Of a DNA stretch of 64,000 bases, positions 25,546-34,429 are shown one piece after another. A model generated the notes under the pieces. That model saw only the letters and a list, made by a program, of their open reading frames with translations, was not told the origin of the DNA and made no database searches. This DNA is from Bin87 sp965204905 (GTDB lineage: Bacteria; Chloroflexota; Dehalococcoidia; Lucifugimonadales; UBA3495). The first letter of the stretch is position 1. Every line of letters starts with the position of its first letter. The translations under genes were made by a program, and so were the position numbers. The stretch is from contig OZ242042.1 of the NCBI GenBank assembly GCA_965204905.1, positions 1,612,001 through 1,676,000 of the forward strand, written 5' to 3'.

Positions 25546-25962
25546 ATGCACTTGATTATTGACGGGTTCGGCGGCGATGCCGAAATGATGTGGGACACCG
25601 AACGGCTGCGGACTTTTCTGGTTGAGTACCCGGCCAATCTGGGTATGACCAGGATAACCGAGCCTGAAGTCCTGGAATATCACGGCCCCAACCCTGGCGA
25701 CAGCGGCATCTCCGGTTTCGTAATCATCGCCGAGAGCCATATCAGCGTGCATACGTTTCCGCATCGTGACTACGTGAACATCGACCTGTTCTCCTGCAAG
25801 TCTTTTGACCACGAGCAGGCCCTGGCCGACGCTCGCTCGCTGTTCGATCTCCAGAGCGTGAAAACCTGGCTCCTGGACCGTGGCCTGGAGTGGACCAACG
25901 CCGAGCAGGGTGCGACAGAGACCCACCGGCAACGGTCGGCATTGTCCGCCGTAGGCGGATAG
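25546..25962 (+). CDS. speD: S-adenosylmethionine decarboxylase proenzyme
   Basis: The 138-residue proenzyme self-cleaves to form a pyruvoyl enzyme that makes the aminopropyl donor for polyamines. The self-processing block is AESHISVHTFPH, where cleavage before Ser generates the pyruvoyl group. The N-terminal HLIIDGFG and the later VNIDLFSC with the conserved Cys are also present. It is slightly longer than the common class 1B bacterial enzyme because of a polar C-terminal tail. An agmatinase-family gene follows after 32 bases. No spermidine synthase (speE) is visible in the window. Confidence 0.93.
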   Translation: MHLIIDGFGGDAEMMWDTERLRTFLVEYPANLGMTRITEPEVLEYHGPNPGDSGISGFVIIAESHISVHTFPHRDYVNIDLFSCKSFDHEQALADARSLFDLQSVKTWLLDRGLEWTNAEQGATETHRQRSALSAVGG

Positions 25963-25994
25963 CAACCGTCTAACCGGCAGGGCGACGCAGCAAC

Positions 25995-26876
25995 GTGAGC
26001 GGATACCCGGTTCCGACAACTCCCGCCAACTTTCTGGCGTTGCCGCCGGATCAGTCGGATCTCGAAACGTCATCCGCAGTTCTGATACCGGTTCCCATAG
26101 ACAGCACCACGTCCTTTCGCAGCGGAGCGCGCTACGGGCCGTCGGCAATCATCGCCGCGTCCGCCGCTTTGGAAGACTACGACCTGGAACTGGGCATCGA
26201 CGTGGCGGAGTTGGGAATTTACACCGCGCCGGCGCTTGAACCCCACGTCGGCGATCCCGAGCAGATGGCCACCCGCGTCAGGCAGGCCGTCGCTCATTAT
26301 CAGTTAATGGGCAAACTCACCGGCGTGATTGGAGGCGACCACTCTGCCGCCATCGGGTCCGCGCTGGCTTGCCTGGACCGCTTTCCCGACCTGTCTGTTC
26401 TGTACATCGACGCCCACGCCGACCTGCGAGATCAATACCAAGGCACCGGATGGGGGCATGGATCAGCAGCCCGACGCATCGCCGAACATTGCCCGGTATC
26501 GCTAGTGGGTGTCCGCACGCTGGCGATGGAGGAAAAGAACCACATCAACCAAGCGGGCATTCGAGTATGTTACTGGCCACCGCAAAGCGACGACTGTTTG
26601 GATGACATAATCGCCGGTCTCGGGCCGCAAGTGTATGTGAGCGTTGACCTGGATGCGTTGGACCCTTCGGAAATGGCGGCGGTGGGCACGCCGGAGCCGG
26701 GCGGAATGCGCTGGCTGGAATTGGTCGGCCTGCTGAGGCAGGTTGCAGAGCAGCGCCGGATCGTGGGATTCGACGTCTGCGAGTTAGCGCCCAACGAAGG
26801 CCCGGCGGCAAACAGCTATACGGCGGCCAAGTTGGTGTACAAGCTGATCGCGTATGCCACCGCCGGCGTTTCTTGA
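25995..26876 (+). CDS. speB: agmatinase-family ureohydrolase
   Basis: A 293-residue ureohydrolase with a GTG start. The dinuclear manganese ligands are intact in GVIGGDHS, LYIDAHADLRD and VYVSVDLDALDPS. The family-specific loop reads GTGWGHGSAARRIAE. It should hydrolyse agmatine to putrescine and urea, which would feed the SpeD aminopropyl transfer pathway encoded immediately upstream. The agmatine assignment rests on the partner gene and general similarity; guanidino-acid or arginine hydrolysis cannot be fully excluded. Confidence 0.85.
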   Translation: MSGYPVPTTPANFLALPPDQSDLETSSAVLIPVPIDSTTSFRSGARYGPSAIIAASAALEDYDLELGIDVAELGIYTAPALEPHVGDPEQMATRVRQAVAHYQLMGKLTGVIGGDHSAAIGSALACLDRFPDLSVLYIDAHADLRDQYQGTGWGHGSAARRIAEHCPVSLVGVRTLAMEEKNHINQAGIRVCYWPPQSDDCLDDIIAGLGPQVYVSVDLDALDPSEMAAVGTPEPGGMRWLELVGLLRQVAEQRRIVGFDVCELAPNEGPAANSYTAAKLVYKLIAYATAGVS

Positions 26877-26902
26877 CAATGCCGGCGGCCCGACAATACA
26901 AT
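26873..26902 (+). promoter_or_regulatory. promoter of the HMG-CoA-lyase-like gene
   Basis: A consensus TTGACA overlaps the agmatinase stop codon and is followed after 18 bases by TACAAT. The predicted transcript starts near 26909, about 65 bases before the ATG. Confidence 0.6.
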
Positions 26903-26974
26903 CCCGGCACTCTGCGCACACTTGCGCTACCGTAGTCAACCACGACCGCTGCTGCACGCAGCCGGAGGAAACCC

Positions 26975-28168
26975 ATGCCAAACGAATGGCCCACAGTGCA
27001 TTATAAGGAAGAAGGCATGCGTGAAGGCATGCAGATTGAGGACGCCAACATCTCTGTCGATGACAAGGTTGAGCTCCTCGATATGCTGTCGGAAACCGGC
27101 CTGCAAAGCATCGTCGTCGGTTCCTTTGTCAGCCCCAGGTGGACGCCCCAGATGGAGCGTATCGACGAGATCGTGACCAAGTTCACCCCCAAGGCTGGTG
27201 TAACCTACACCGCCCTTGCCCTGAACGCTCGCGGCGTGGAACGCGCCCGCGCCTACTCGCCTCCGCTGACCATCGAGCGGGACGCCTACCCGCGCCTGTC
27301 CTGCCACCTGTGTGACGTGTTCGCCCGACGCAACACCAACCGCAGCCAGATGCAGGAGATGGAACGCTGGCCGGCCATCATCGCCCAGGCGCAGGAGATG
27401 GGCATCACCGAGGCCGGAATCGGATGCAACGCCTCCTGGGGTTCCAACTTCCTGGGCGAGTTCCCGGTGGACAGCCTGATGACCCTGCTTGAATACCAGC
27501 ATGGGCTTTGGGATGAAGCCGGCATCAACGTCCGCAGTTGTTCCATGGGCGACCCCATGAGCCACTGCACGCCGGCCAAGGTCGAAGAGAGCATCGTCCG
27601 CGTCAAGGAGCGCTGGCCGGAAATCAACCACTTCCGCCTGCACCTGCACAATGGCCGCAACATGGCCATCGCCTCTGCCTACGCCGCCATGCGCGTACTC
27701 GGCTCGGAGGATACCCTTGAGTTGGACGGCACCATCGGCGGATTCGGCGGCTGCCCCTACTGCGGCAACGGACGCGCCACCGGTATGGCGCCCACGGAAG
27801 ACCTGCTCCACATGATGGACGATATGGGTATCCCCACCGGCGTTGACATCGACAAGCTCATCGATTGCGTGTGGGCCGCCGAGCGCATCATCGGTCGGGA
27901 ACTCTACGGCCACGTGTCCAAGGCCGGCCCGCGCCCTCGCGCCAGCGCCGGCAACCTCTACGACATCAACATGCCCTTCGTGGAAACCCTGGAACAGGCC
28001 ACCCACTTCAAGAAGGGTGAGCAGATGTACGAGGGCGGGCTGTATCCGTACCGCGAGCCGGTCACCAGCCCCTACCGCGACCGCGTTGACCAGGGCCTGC
28101 CCGCCTTCGGTGAAGCCCCCAACGAATTCCCCTGGAACGAAGACTGGCTCCCCAAAGCCGAAAGCTAA
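26975..28168 (+). CDS. HMG-CoA lyase-like DRE-TIM metallolyase
   Basis: A 397-residue protein of the pyruvate-carboxyltransferase/HMGL-like TIM-barrel family. The N-terminal region has the family metal/substrate segment in a modified form (EGMREGMQIED in place of DGLRDG.Q). The metal-binding HLHNGRNMAIASAYAA and the glycine-rich GTIGGFGGCPYCGNGRATG, followed by APTEDLLHM, correspond to the HMG-CoA lyase signature with its catalytic Cys. The C-terminal 70 residues are an extension absent from short lyases. The reaction is probably C-C cleavage or condensation of a 3-hydroxyacyl-CoA or related acid; the substrate is not determined. It is monocistronic, with its own promoter and a palindrome after it. 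Confidence 0.82.
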   Translation: MPNEWPTVHYKEEGMREGMQIEDANISVDDKVELLDMLSETGLQSIVVGSFVSPRWTPQMERIDEIVTKFTPKAGVTYTALALNARGVERARAYSPPLTIERDAYPRLSCHLCDVFARRNTNRSQMQEMERWPAIIAQAQEMGITEAGIGCNASWGSNFLGEFPVDSLMTLLEYQHGLWDEAGINVRSCSMGDPMSHCTPAKVEESIVRVKERWPEINHFRLHLHNGRNMAIASAYAAMRVLGSEDTLELDGTIGGFGGCPYCGNGRATGMAPTEDLLHMMDDMGIPTGVDIDKLIDCVWAAERIIGRELYGHVSKAGPRPRASAGNLYDINMPFVETLEQATHFKKGEQMYEGGLYPYREPVTSPYRDRVDQGLPAFGEAPNEFPWNEDWLPKAES

Positions 28169-28192
28169 ACCACGCAAAGGCCTATGAACACT

Positions 28193-28218
28193 GTAGGGGC
28201 GGGTCTGAAACCCGCCCC
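28193..28218. repeat. palindromic repeat, GGGCGGGT family
   Basis: Arms GGGGCGGGT and ACCCGCCCC flank a five-base loop just after the HMG-CoA-lyase-like gene. Confidence 0.8.
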
Positions 28219-28257
28219 TCATTTATACCGTAGCAACTTGCGACCCGCCGTCTCTGC

Positions 28258-28286
28258 CGTCATTCCCGCGCAAGCGGGAATCCAGT
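28258..28286. repeat. REP-like repeat, ATTCCCGC...GCGGGAAT family
   Basis: Perfect inverted arms ATTCCCGC and GCGGGAAT with a short loop, followed by CCAGTG, the recurrent downstream tail of this family. Confidence 0.85.
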
Positions 28287-28333
28287 GAAGCACAATTCTA
28301 CTTACATCCCCATCGCAACCGCTTGTAATTCCA

Positions 28334-28826
28334 TCACCGCCAACGCTTCTTATCCAACCATTTGTACAAAACCCTTGCCGCTTTCTCCGGGCCGTCATCG
28401 AGGTTAACCTTCGCCTTTCTTTTACCCTCGAACGTTACCCCGTGCTCGCTTAGATCGTAGATTTCCCAATCCCATCCATTGGTCAAGACCGCAACTCCTT
28501 GCGTAATTCCTCTCGCATAGGAAGCCAGTTTTCTGCGGAAATTCGTCGGGCTGTAGTTTGAGCCTCCATACAGTCCCTTGGCCTCGATGACAATCACCGG
28601 ATTTTCATAACGGTCGAGTAAAAGATAATCGGCCCTGCCTTGCTTACCTCTCTTGACCTCGACTCTACATTCCCACGGCAGCCATGTTTGCCAACCCAAT
28701 GCCCTAAAGAATTGGATCGATAACTGCGTACCGATTTGCCGTTTCATGGGCAGAAATCCAGCCTCCGCAGTTCTCGGTAACCTCCATCACTCTGGTGATT
28801 TCGTCCGTAATCGCTTTGATGGTCAT
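28334..28826 (-). pseudogene. HsdR_N-like PD-(D/E)XK gene with a frameshift
   Basis: Two overlapping frames together spell one protein. The first, from ATG 28826 behind a GGAG site, reads MTIKAITDEITRVMEVTE and continues to NRYAVIDPIL before a TAG. The second continues RALGWQTWLPWECRVEV and carries the nuclease core GRADYLLLD followed by PVIVIEAKG (Asp, Glu and Lys of the PD-(D/E)XK site). Removing one T from the CTTTAGG at the junction restores DPILRALGW, exactly the IDPxLxxLGW pattern of type I restriction R-subunit N-terminal domains. No hsdM or hsdS is nearby. Base composition is lower in GC than the neighbours. It is either a true pseudogene or carries a sequencing error in the T run. 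Confidence 0.75.
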
Positions 28827-28911
28827 TCTTGCCAGCTCCAAAAAACAAGCCACTGGCGGCAGCCCACAATCAGCGAACTGCCGCCAGCCTTAGCGCGATA
28901 TAGCCCTGAGC

Positions 28912-29901
28912 CTACGCAGAGGCGCAGGCCACGCTGATGGTGTTCATCGCGGTGTCGGGCAACTGGTCGCTGGACCAGCTTGCGCCACCGTCGTGCGTGC
29001 CGAAGACCTGCCCCCGCCGCGTGCAGAAATAGACCTGCGACGTGTCCTGACGGTTCACCGCCACGCCGAACGTGGTGCTGCCCGGGTTGATGCCCTGGTC
29101 GAAGCGCTCCCACGTCTCGCCCAGGTTGGTCGTCCGCATCACGCCGCCCTGCTCGCTGCCGAAGTTCATGCCGACGCAGGCGTACAGCGTGTTGGGATCG
29201 CTGGGATCGCGCACCACGCCGCGCGAGTACATGATGTCCGAGAACCGGCCGAACTCGCAGTCCTGCCACGACGATCCCCGGTCGGTGCTGCGCCAGACAC
29301 CCGTGCGATTAGAAATCAGCACGGAGTCGGAGTTGGCGCCGCCCACGGCTACGCCGTGCAGATCCAGCAGGTCAACGTCGCCGGCGAACTCGCTGTTGCG
29401 GATGGTCCAGGTGTTGCCGCCGTCGGTGCTGCTGGCCGCGCCGCCGACTTCCAAGGCCGCGTACATGTTATCGGGATTGTTGGCCTCAATGTCGATGCCC
29501 AGGATGCGCATGGCGAAGGCCATTTGAACCTGCTCGGGGTTGGAAACCGTGGCGATGTGCGCCCAGTTCTCCCCGCCGTCTTCGCTCTTGTAAACCTCGG
29601 CGCCCTCGGTGCCGGCGAACATGATGCTGGCGTCGTTGGGATGGAACCGGATGGACCAGACCACCCGCCCTTCCGTCATGTTCATGCGCTGCCAGTGGTC
29701 GCCGCCGTCGGTGCTGCGGTAGATGCCGCGCTGCGTGCCGCAAAAGATGGTGCGCGGATCATTCGGGTGGATGGCGATGGCCCGGGCCTGCGTGGCGGGA
29801 GCCAGGCCGTCGGTGAGCAGATCCCAGTGAGCATCGCCCGCTTGCTTGCGATACAGTCCGCTGGATTCCGCGCCCACGTAAACGATAGTGTTGCCTGCCA
29901 T
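28912..29901 (-). CDS. Asp-box (BNR) beta-propeller protein
   Basis: The 329-residue protein consists of repeated blades, each ending in an Asp-box: STDGGDHWQ, SEDGGENWA, STDGGNTWT, STDRGSSWQ, TTNLGETWE and THDGGASWS. This is the sialidase/Ycf48/VPS10-type propeller signature. There is no signal peptide or membrane segment, so it is probably cytosolic, and no sialidase catalytic arginine triad can be recognised. An AGGAGG site precedes the ATG. It lies between the frameshifted nuclease gene and comF with no evident operon. Likely a binding scaffold; the function is unknown. Confidence 0.82.
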   Translation of the reverse strand: MAGNTIVYVGAESSGLYRKQAGDAHWDLLTDGLAPATQARAIAIHPNDPRTIFCGTQRGIYRSTDGGDHWQRMNMTEGRVVWSIRFHPNDASIMFAGTEGAEVYKSEDGGENWAHIATVSNPEQVQMAFAMRILGIDIEANNPDNMYAALEVGGAASSTDGGNTWTIRNSEFAGDVDLLDLHGVAVGGANSDSVLISNRTGVWRSTDRGSSWQDCEFGRFSDIMYSRGVVRDPSDPNTLYACVGMNFGSEQGGVMRTTNLGETWERFDQGINPGSTTFGVAVNRQDTSQVYFCTRRGQVFGTHDGGASWSSDQLPDTAMNTISVACASA

Positions 29902-29984
29902 GATCGTGCCTCCTTCGTTTGACCGTTGATATGGTGGTTCTTGCCGCCATTTCAGCAGACCGAAAGATGGATGTCAAACATAAG

Positions 29985-30737
29985 CTATTCCGCCACAGGT
30001 TGCCCGCTGGCCACCGCCAAGGTCAGACACCAAACCGACTCTGCGCCAGCCCCTTTGAGGGCGGCTGCGCATTCCGAAAGAGTGCTGCCGGTGGTGGCCA
30101 CGTCGTCAATCAGGATGAATCGCCCGCCGGCCGCCTCAAAATCCGGTGCCACGGCGATGCTGCCGGCAATGTTGCTCGCCCGCAGAGTCGGGTCGGTAAT
30201 GCTGGCTTGCGGGACGGCGTGGCGGGTGCGGATCAGAATCCTGTCCTGGTATCGAAGGTTGCCGCGTTGGGCAATACGCCGCGCCAGCAGTTCCGCCTGG
30301 TTGTATCCGCGCTCCCGCCGCCGGGAACGGTGCATCGGAACCGGCGCGATGGTATCTCCCGGCAACGGGTTGTCGCCCAGATAGCCGGCCAGCAAATCGC
30401 CCAGCTGAGCTGCCCCCGCTTTGACTCCACCGTACTTCAACGCCAGTATCCCCTGGCGAATCGGCCCGGCATACCGGTACGGGGCGCGAATGCCGTCAAA
30501 CCACCTTTCGGATGCTGCGCACCTTTCGCAACGCGCAAAGTCGCCAGGGGTGGAGCATATCGAGCAGAACGGAGGCAGCAGCAGAGGAAGGTCCGCCGCG
30601 CATTTGTCGCAAATGACGTTGCCCGACGCGCCGCAGGAAACGCACTCCATCGGGAACAAGGCGTCCAGCAACCCACGTCCGGCTTGCGCCGCAAGATCCC
30701 GAAAGCGGCCGGTGCCTGGAAGCGTGGGCATGTTCAA
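29985..30737 (-). CDS. comF: ComF-family phosphoribosyltransferase-like protein
   Basis: The 250-residue protein has an N-terminal cysteine-rich zinc-finger region (CVSCGASGNVICDKC, CSICSTPGDFARCERC), then the family motif YAGPIRQGILALKYGG, APVPMHRSRRRERGYNQAELLAR and a C-terminal PRPP-binding loop FILIDDVATTGSTL. ComF proteins assist DNA uptake in competent bacteria and may have wider roles. The start overlaps the stop of the Nudix gene by four bases. Other competence genes are absent from the window. Confidence 0.9.
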   Translation of the reverse strand: MNMPTLPGTGRFRDLAAQAGRGLLDALFPMECVSCGASGNVICDKCAADLPLLLPPFCSICSTPGDFARCERCAASERWFDGIRAPYRYAGPIRQGILALKYGGVKAGAAQLGDLLAGYLGDNPLPGDTIAPVPMHRSRRRERGYNQAELLARRIAQRGNLRYQDRILIRTRHAVPQASITDPTLRASNIAGSIAVAPDFEAAGGRFILIDDVATTGSTLSECAAALKGAGAESVWCLTLAVASGQPVAE

Positions 30738-31243
30738 GAACGACGCTGATTGTCGTCGGGCATGGAGCGCTTGCGGCGGACGATCTCGGCGTCTCGCGGA
30801 AATGCCAAGGTCGGAAGCGCGTCAGTGGCAAAAAAACCGAGGTCGAGACACTCGGGTCCAGCGGTCAACTCCCCGCCGGTCTCGGTTGCCGAGTAAGCGA
30901 CCACTACCACCGGATGTTGGGCTTGAGAGAACACCCCAATCAATTCGGCTGTAACCACCTCTAACCCCGTCTCTTCGTACACCTCGCGGGCGGCGGCATC
31001 CTCCACCAACTCGCCCCGGTCCACGTATCCGCCCGGCAGACTCCACAGGCCGTAGCCCGTGGGCATCGCCCGCTGCACGAACAGCACACGGCCATCGCGT
31101 TCCACCACGCACGTCGCTGCCAGCTTGGGATCGTAATAGACCACCCGTCCGCACTCCGGGCAGACCGGGAGCATCCGCCCTTCCTGCTGGCGCATAACTA
31201 ACCGGGAGCCGCAGCTCGCGCAGAACTTATCGTCAGTGGACAC
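30734..31243 (-). CDS. Nudix hydrolase with N-terminal zinc ribbon
   Basis: A 169-residue product starting at GTG 31243. An N-terminal zinc ribbon (FCASCGSRLV and VCPECGRVVYYDPK) precedes the Nudix fold. The Nudix box GGYVDRGELVEDAAAREVYEE, continued by TGL, fits the GX5EX7REUXEEXGU pattern exactly. The arrangement recalls NudC/NADH pyrophosphatase-like and ADP-ribose pyrophosphatase-like proteins. The frame is open further upstream but has no family similarity and overlaps the ribokinase gene. It is coupled to comF by a four-base overlap and follows ribokinase by 29 bases. Confidence 0.85.
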   Translation of the reverse strand: MSTDDKFCASCGSRLVMRQQEGRMLPVCPECGRVVYYDPKLAATCVVERDGRVLFVQRAMPTGYGLWSLPGGYVDRGELVEDAAAREVYEETGLEVVTAELIGVFSQAQHPVVVVAYSATETGGELTAGPECLDLGFFATDALPTLAFPRDAEIVRRKRSMPDDNQRRS

Positions 31244-31272
31244 GATTATCCATCGCTGCAATTGACATAAAA

Positions 31273-32214
31273 TTACCCGCACTCCCCATTGAGAAGTTGG
31301 GCGACCGCATCCCGGGTCGGCATGGAATCCTGGGCGCCGACGGTGGTAACCGCCAGCGCGCCGGCGGAGCATCCCCAGCGAACCGCCTCCGGCAACGAGC
31401 ATCCTTCGGACAGCGCAACCGCCATCGCCCCGTTGAACGCATCGCCAGCCGCTACGGTGTCCACCGCGGTTACGGGAAACGGCGGGACGTGTCCCCTGTC
31501 ATTCCCATCCGACCAGTAGGCGCCCAGCGCTCCTAACTTGATGACTGCGGCGCCCACGCCTCGATTCAACAAATCATCCGCCGCCGCTCTCGCAGTGTCC
31601 AGGTCCGCGACGGGATGGCCCACCAGCGCTTCGGCTTCCGTTTCGTTGGGGGTAATGACTGAGACGTGCCGATAAAATTCCGCCGGCACGGGCCGCACCG
31701 GTCCGGGATCCATAATCACGGAGACACCCTGGGATGCCGCCAGCGCAGCCACCCGCAGCGACAAATCCACCGAAACCTCCAGTTGCAGCAGCATGGCGGA
31801 TGTATCAGGCAGCAGGCCGACGATGGCGTCAAATTCTGCTTCGCCGCAGGTGTCGTTGGCCCCCAGCACCTGCACGATGCGGTTCTGTCCACTTTCGCCG
31901 ACGCTGATGACCGCAATGCCGGAACTGACGCCCTCGCTGACGCTTACGGCGCCGGTTTCAACTCCGGCGGACTGCAACAGTTCGATTAACTGCGGCCCAA
32001 ACATATCGTCGCCAACCCTGCCCACCATCGCCGAGTGAGCGCCCATTCGAGCCACCGCTACGGCCTGGTTGGCCCCCTTGCCGCCGGCGTAGGTAACGAA
32101 GCGGCTGCCCACCACCGTTTCGCCGTCGGCCGGCAGGCGGTCGGCAAAGGTCACCAGGTCCATGTTGATGCCGCCCAGTGACAGGATCAGCGGACGTCCA
32201 AACTCATCAGCCAT
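31273..32214 (-). CDS. rbsK: ribokinase (PfkB family)
   Basis: A 313-residue sugar kinase with the N-terminal PfkB signature GGINMDLVTFADRLPADGET and FVTYAGGKGANQAVAVARMG, the substrate-closing GRVGDDMFG, and the C-terminal catalytic DTVAAGDAFNGAMAVAL whose Asp is the base. These motifs point to ribokinase rather than fructokinase. It should phosphorylate ribose to ribose 5-phosphate. The neighbouring zinc-ribbon Nudix gene, possibly acting on ADP-ribose, would produce ribose phosphates, so a nucleoside or ADP-ribose salvage link is plausible but inferred. Confidence 0.9.
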   Translation of the reverse strand: MADEFGRPLILSLGGINMDLVTFADRLPADGETVVGSRFVTYAGGKGANQAVAVARMGAHSAMVGRVGDDMFGPQLIELLQSAGVETGAVSVSEGVSSGIAVISVGESGQNRIVQVLGANDTCGEAEFDAIVGLLPDTSAMLLQLEVSVDLSLRVAALAASQGVSVIMDPGPVRPVPAEFYRHVSVITPNETEAEALVGHPVADLDTARAAADDLLNRGVGAAVIKLGALGAYWSDGNDRGHVPPFPVTAVDTVAAGDAFNGAMAVALSEGCSLPEAVRWGCSAGALAVTTVGAQDSMPTRDAVAQLLNGECG

Positions 32215-32259
32215 CGCCGGAGCTACCAGACATAACGATTTTTTCCTGCGGCTTCAACA

Positions 32260-32961
32260 TCATGTGCCGCATATGTAATTGTCAGGATCCGGCAACCGGA
32301 TACGTTCTCCGGGCTGAGACTGCGAGATGGACGACATCGAGTTGGCCAGCCAGGTGAAGATGCCCCCGATATCCGCCTCCGACAGCAGTTTCGGAGGGCG
32401 ATGGGGCGACATTATCTCGGCCAGGTTGCCCATATCTGCGCCTTGCACTCCAAAGCCGAAAACTGCTGCACTACGGTCGTACTCTGCTTCGTGAATCCGC
32501 TGCGCGATCATTTCCCGGTCTCGGGAACTGTCGTTGTCCGGTCCTGCATAGGTAATGAGCATGATCACGGGTCGGAAATAAGCAATGCCGTTGGCCTGGT
32601 AAACGTGCTTACGCTCTTCAACCATGTCCAGCGCTTTGTGGAGTCCTTTGCTGAGAGAACAAATGCAACAGGACGGTATCGATGTGGGTATTCGGAACTC
32701 GTCGGCGCCCACGAAGTCGGAAACTACTTTGACTCCGCGGACATTGAAGATTCCAAGTGTGCTGGTGACTATCGCAATTTCAGTACGCAACGCGGCGAGT
32801 CTGTCTTTCGTCACCACGTCGTAAAAAATCTCCAGGGCCCGGGTCACCTCCGGAGCGGAGGCGTCATGCTTTTTCCGGTCCACTACCACCACGCAAGGGC
32901 AGCGCGGTTCGGGGTTCTCGTAGAATTCCACGGAATCTCCGAAATTATCGAACAGGCCCAT
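32260..32961 (-). CDS. YegL-type VWA protein with degenerate MIDAS
   Basis: The 233-residue protein is alignable by eye with YegL/TerY-type VWA proteins: ENPEPRCPCVVVV at the start, EIAIVTS, KALDMVEERKHVYQANGIAYFRP in the middle, FGFGVQGADMGNLAEI, and SMSSISQSQPGERIRLP at the end. The MIDAS motif that should read DTSGS is DRKKH here (residues 28-32). The GLTPMG threonine loop is replaced by a Cys-rich IPSCCICSLS, and the LITDG aspartate is missing (LITYAG). All three metal-coordinating elements are therefore gone. An AGAGGA site precedes the start. It is probably a binding protein that no longer uses a metal ion. Confidence 0.82.
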   Translation of the reverse strand: MGLFDNFGDSVEFYENPEPRCPCVVVVDRKKHDASAPEVTRALEIFYDVVTKDRLAALRTEIAIVTSTLGIFNVRGVKVVSDFVGADEFRIPTSIPSCCICSLSKGLHKALDMVEERKHVYQANGIAYFRPVIMLITYAGPDNDSSRDREMIAQRIHEAEYDRSAAVFGFGVQGADMGNLAEIMSPHRPPKLLSEADIGGIFTWLANSMSSISQSQPGERIRLPDPDNYICGT

Positions 32962-33139
32962 ATCTTCTTCCTCTCATACCACGCTCGCTCACCCTAGGAT
33001 CACGAAATCGAGTGTGCCACTCTATCACTCTGACTTTCCGACAGTGGGCCTCACTATAGCACAACGTATTTCCCGGTTGATTCTGCTGTGGTTTCTACTA
33101 GAGTTAAAGTGTTTCCGATGGGGTTTATGCGCCCCGTGC

Positions 33140-33145
33140 TATAAT
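33140..33145 (+). promoter_or_regulatory. -10 box of the CaiB/BaiF transferase gene
   Basis: A perfect TATAAT stands 33 bases before the ATG. The -35 region at normal spacing is weak, so the promoter may rely on an activator. Confidence 0.5.
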
Positions 33146-33177
33146 CCGCCAAACTTGAAAAAGCGAGGACTGTACCG

Positions 33178-34401
33178 ATGTCTCAGCCTCTGGAAAACAT
33201 CAAGGTCGTTGACCTCACCCGTACCCTGGCGGGCCCCTTTTGCACCCAAAACCTGGCCGACATGGGCGCCGACGTCATCAAAATTGAAGAACCCAACGAC
33301 GGCGACGAGACCCGCAAGTGGCCGCCCATCTGGAACGGCGAAAGCACCCAGTTCCTCTCGTTCAACCGCAACAAGCGCAGCCTGTCGGTCAACTTGAAAT
33401 CCGAGGAAGGGCTGAAGATTGTCAAGACGCTGGCCAAAGACGCCGACGTAATGATCGAGAGTTTCCGCGCCGGCACGTTGGCGCGCATGGGTCTTGGCTA
33501 CGATGACATCAAGGCCATCAACCCCGACATCGTGTACTGCACCATCTCCGGTTACGGACGCACCGGCCCCATGGCCAACAAGCCCGGCTACGACCTGATT
33601 ATCCAGGCTTACAGCGGGCTGATGCACCTGACCGGCGAACCCGACGGCCCGCCGCAACGGGTGGGCTTCTCGCTGGTGGACCTGTTCACCGGTATGCTGG
33701 CCTACGGTTCCATCGTCACCGCCCTGTACCACCGGGACAAGACCGGCGAGGGCCAGCTGATTGACACGGCGCTGCTGGACGGGCAGGTGGCCGCCATGAG
33801 CTACCACGCCACCGGCTACATCGGCACTGGAATCGAGCCGCACCGCCTCGGGTCCGGACACCCCAGCCTGGTGCCCTACCAGAGTTTCCAGGCTGAGGAC
33901 GGCTTTTTCATCCTGGGCGTGGCCAACCCCAACCTCTGGGAGCGCTTCTGTAACGCCATCGGCCATCCCGACCTCAAGGACGACCCCAAGTTTGCCACCA
34001 ACCCCGACCGGGTGGCGCACCGGGCCGAAATGATCGACCTGCTGAACAGCATCTTCGCCAACAACACCGTAGCCCACTGGGTCAAAGTGATCGACGAAGC
34101 CGGCGTCCCCGTTGGCCCGATCAACAAGACATCCGACGTGGTGGCGGACGAGCAGGTCAAGGCCAGGGAGATGTTCCTGGAGATCAACCACCCCAAGGTG
34201 CCGGACCTCCGGGTGCCCAACTCCCCCATCAAGCTGCGGGGAACCCCGGCCGAATTGCGGAGGGCTCCGCCGGCGCTGGGAGAACACAACGAGGAGGTGC
34301 TGGCCGAATTGGGCTACGACGCCGAGGCGTTCGCCAAGCTGCTGGAATCGGGAGCCGTGGGAGAACCGGGCAAGGAAATCAGCGGAGTCGGAGCGCACTG
34401 A
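33178..34401 (+). CDS. CaiB/BaiF family CoA-transferase
   Basis: A 407-residue class III CoA-transferase. The N-terminal block LENIKVVDLTRTLAGPFCTQNLADMGADVIKIE is spread over the first 40 residues. The catalytic Asp lies in the region of DLIIQAYSGLMHLTGEPDG, and the family sequence VGFSLVDLFTGMLAYGSI follows. These enzymes form interlocked dimers and move CoA between carboxylic acids, as in formyl-CoA:oxalate or carnitine CoA-transferases. No partner CoA ligase or decarboxylase sits beside it. A hairpin with a T tract follows directly, so it is probably monocistronic. Confidence 0.92.
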   Translation: MSQPLENIKVVDLTRTLAGPFCTQNLADMGADVIKIEEPNDGDETRKWPPIWNGESTQFLSFNRNKRSLSVNLKSEEGLKIVKTLAKDADVMIESFRAGTLARMGLGYDDIKAINPDIVYCTISGYGRTGPMANKPGYDLIIQAYSGLMHLTGEPDGPPQRVGFSLVDLFTGMLAYGSIVTALYHRDKTGEGQLIDTALLDGQVAAMSYHATGYIGTGIEPHRLGSGHPSLVPYQSFQAEDGFFILGVANPNLWERFCNAIGHPDLKDDPKFATNPDRVAHRAEMIDLLNSIFANNTVAHWVKVIDEAGVPVGPINKTSDVVADEQVKAREMFLEINHPKVPDLRVPNSPIKLRGTPAELRRAPPALGEHNEEVLAELGYDAEAFAKLLESGAVGEPGKEISGVGAH

Positions 34402-34429
34402 TTCAGTCGCATCGCGCGAACTAACCTGG

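Noticed and set aside
26936..28222. 428-codon minus-strand frame opposite the HMG-CoA-lyase-like gene
   Set aside because: The plus strand encodes a clear HMGL-type protein; the opposite frame is a composition artefact.
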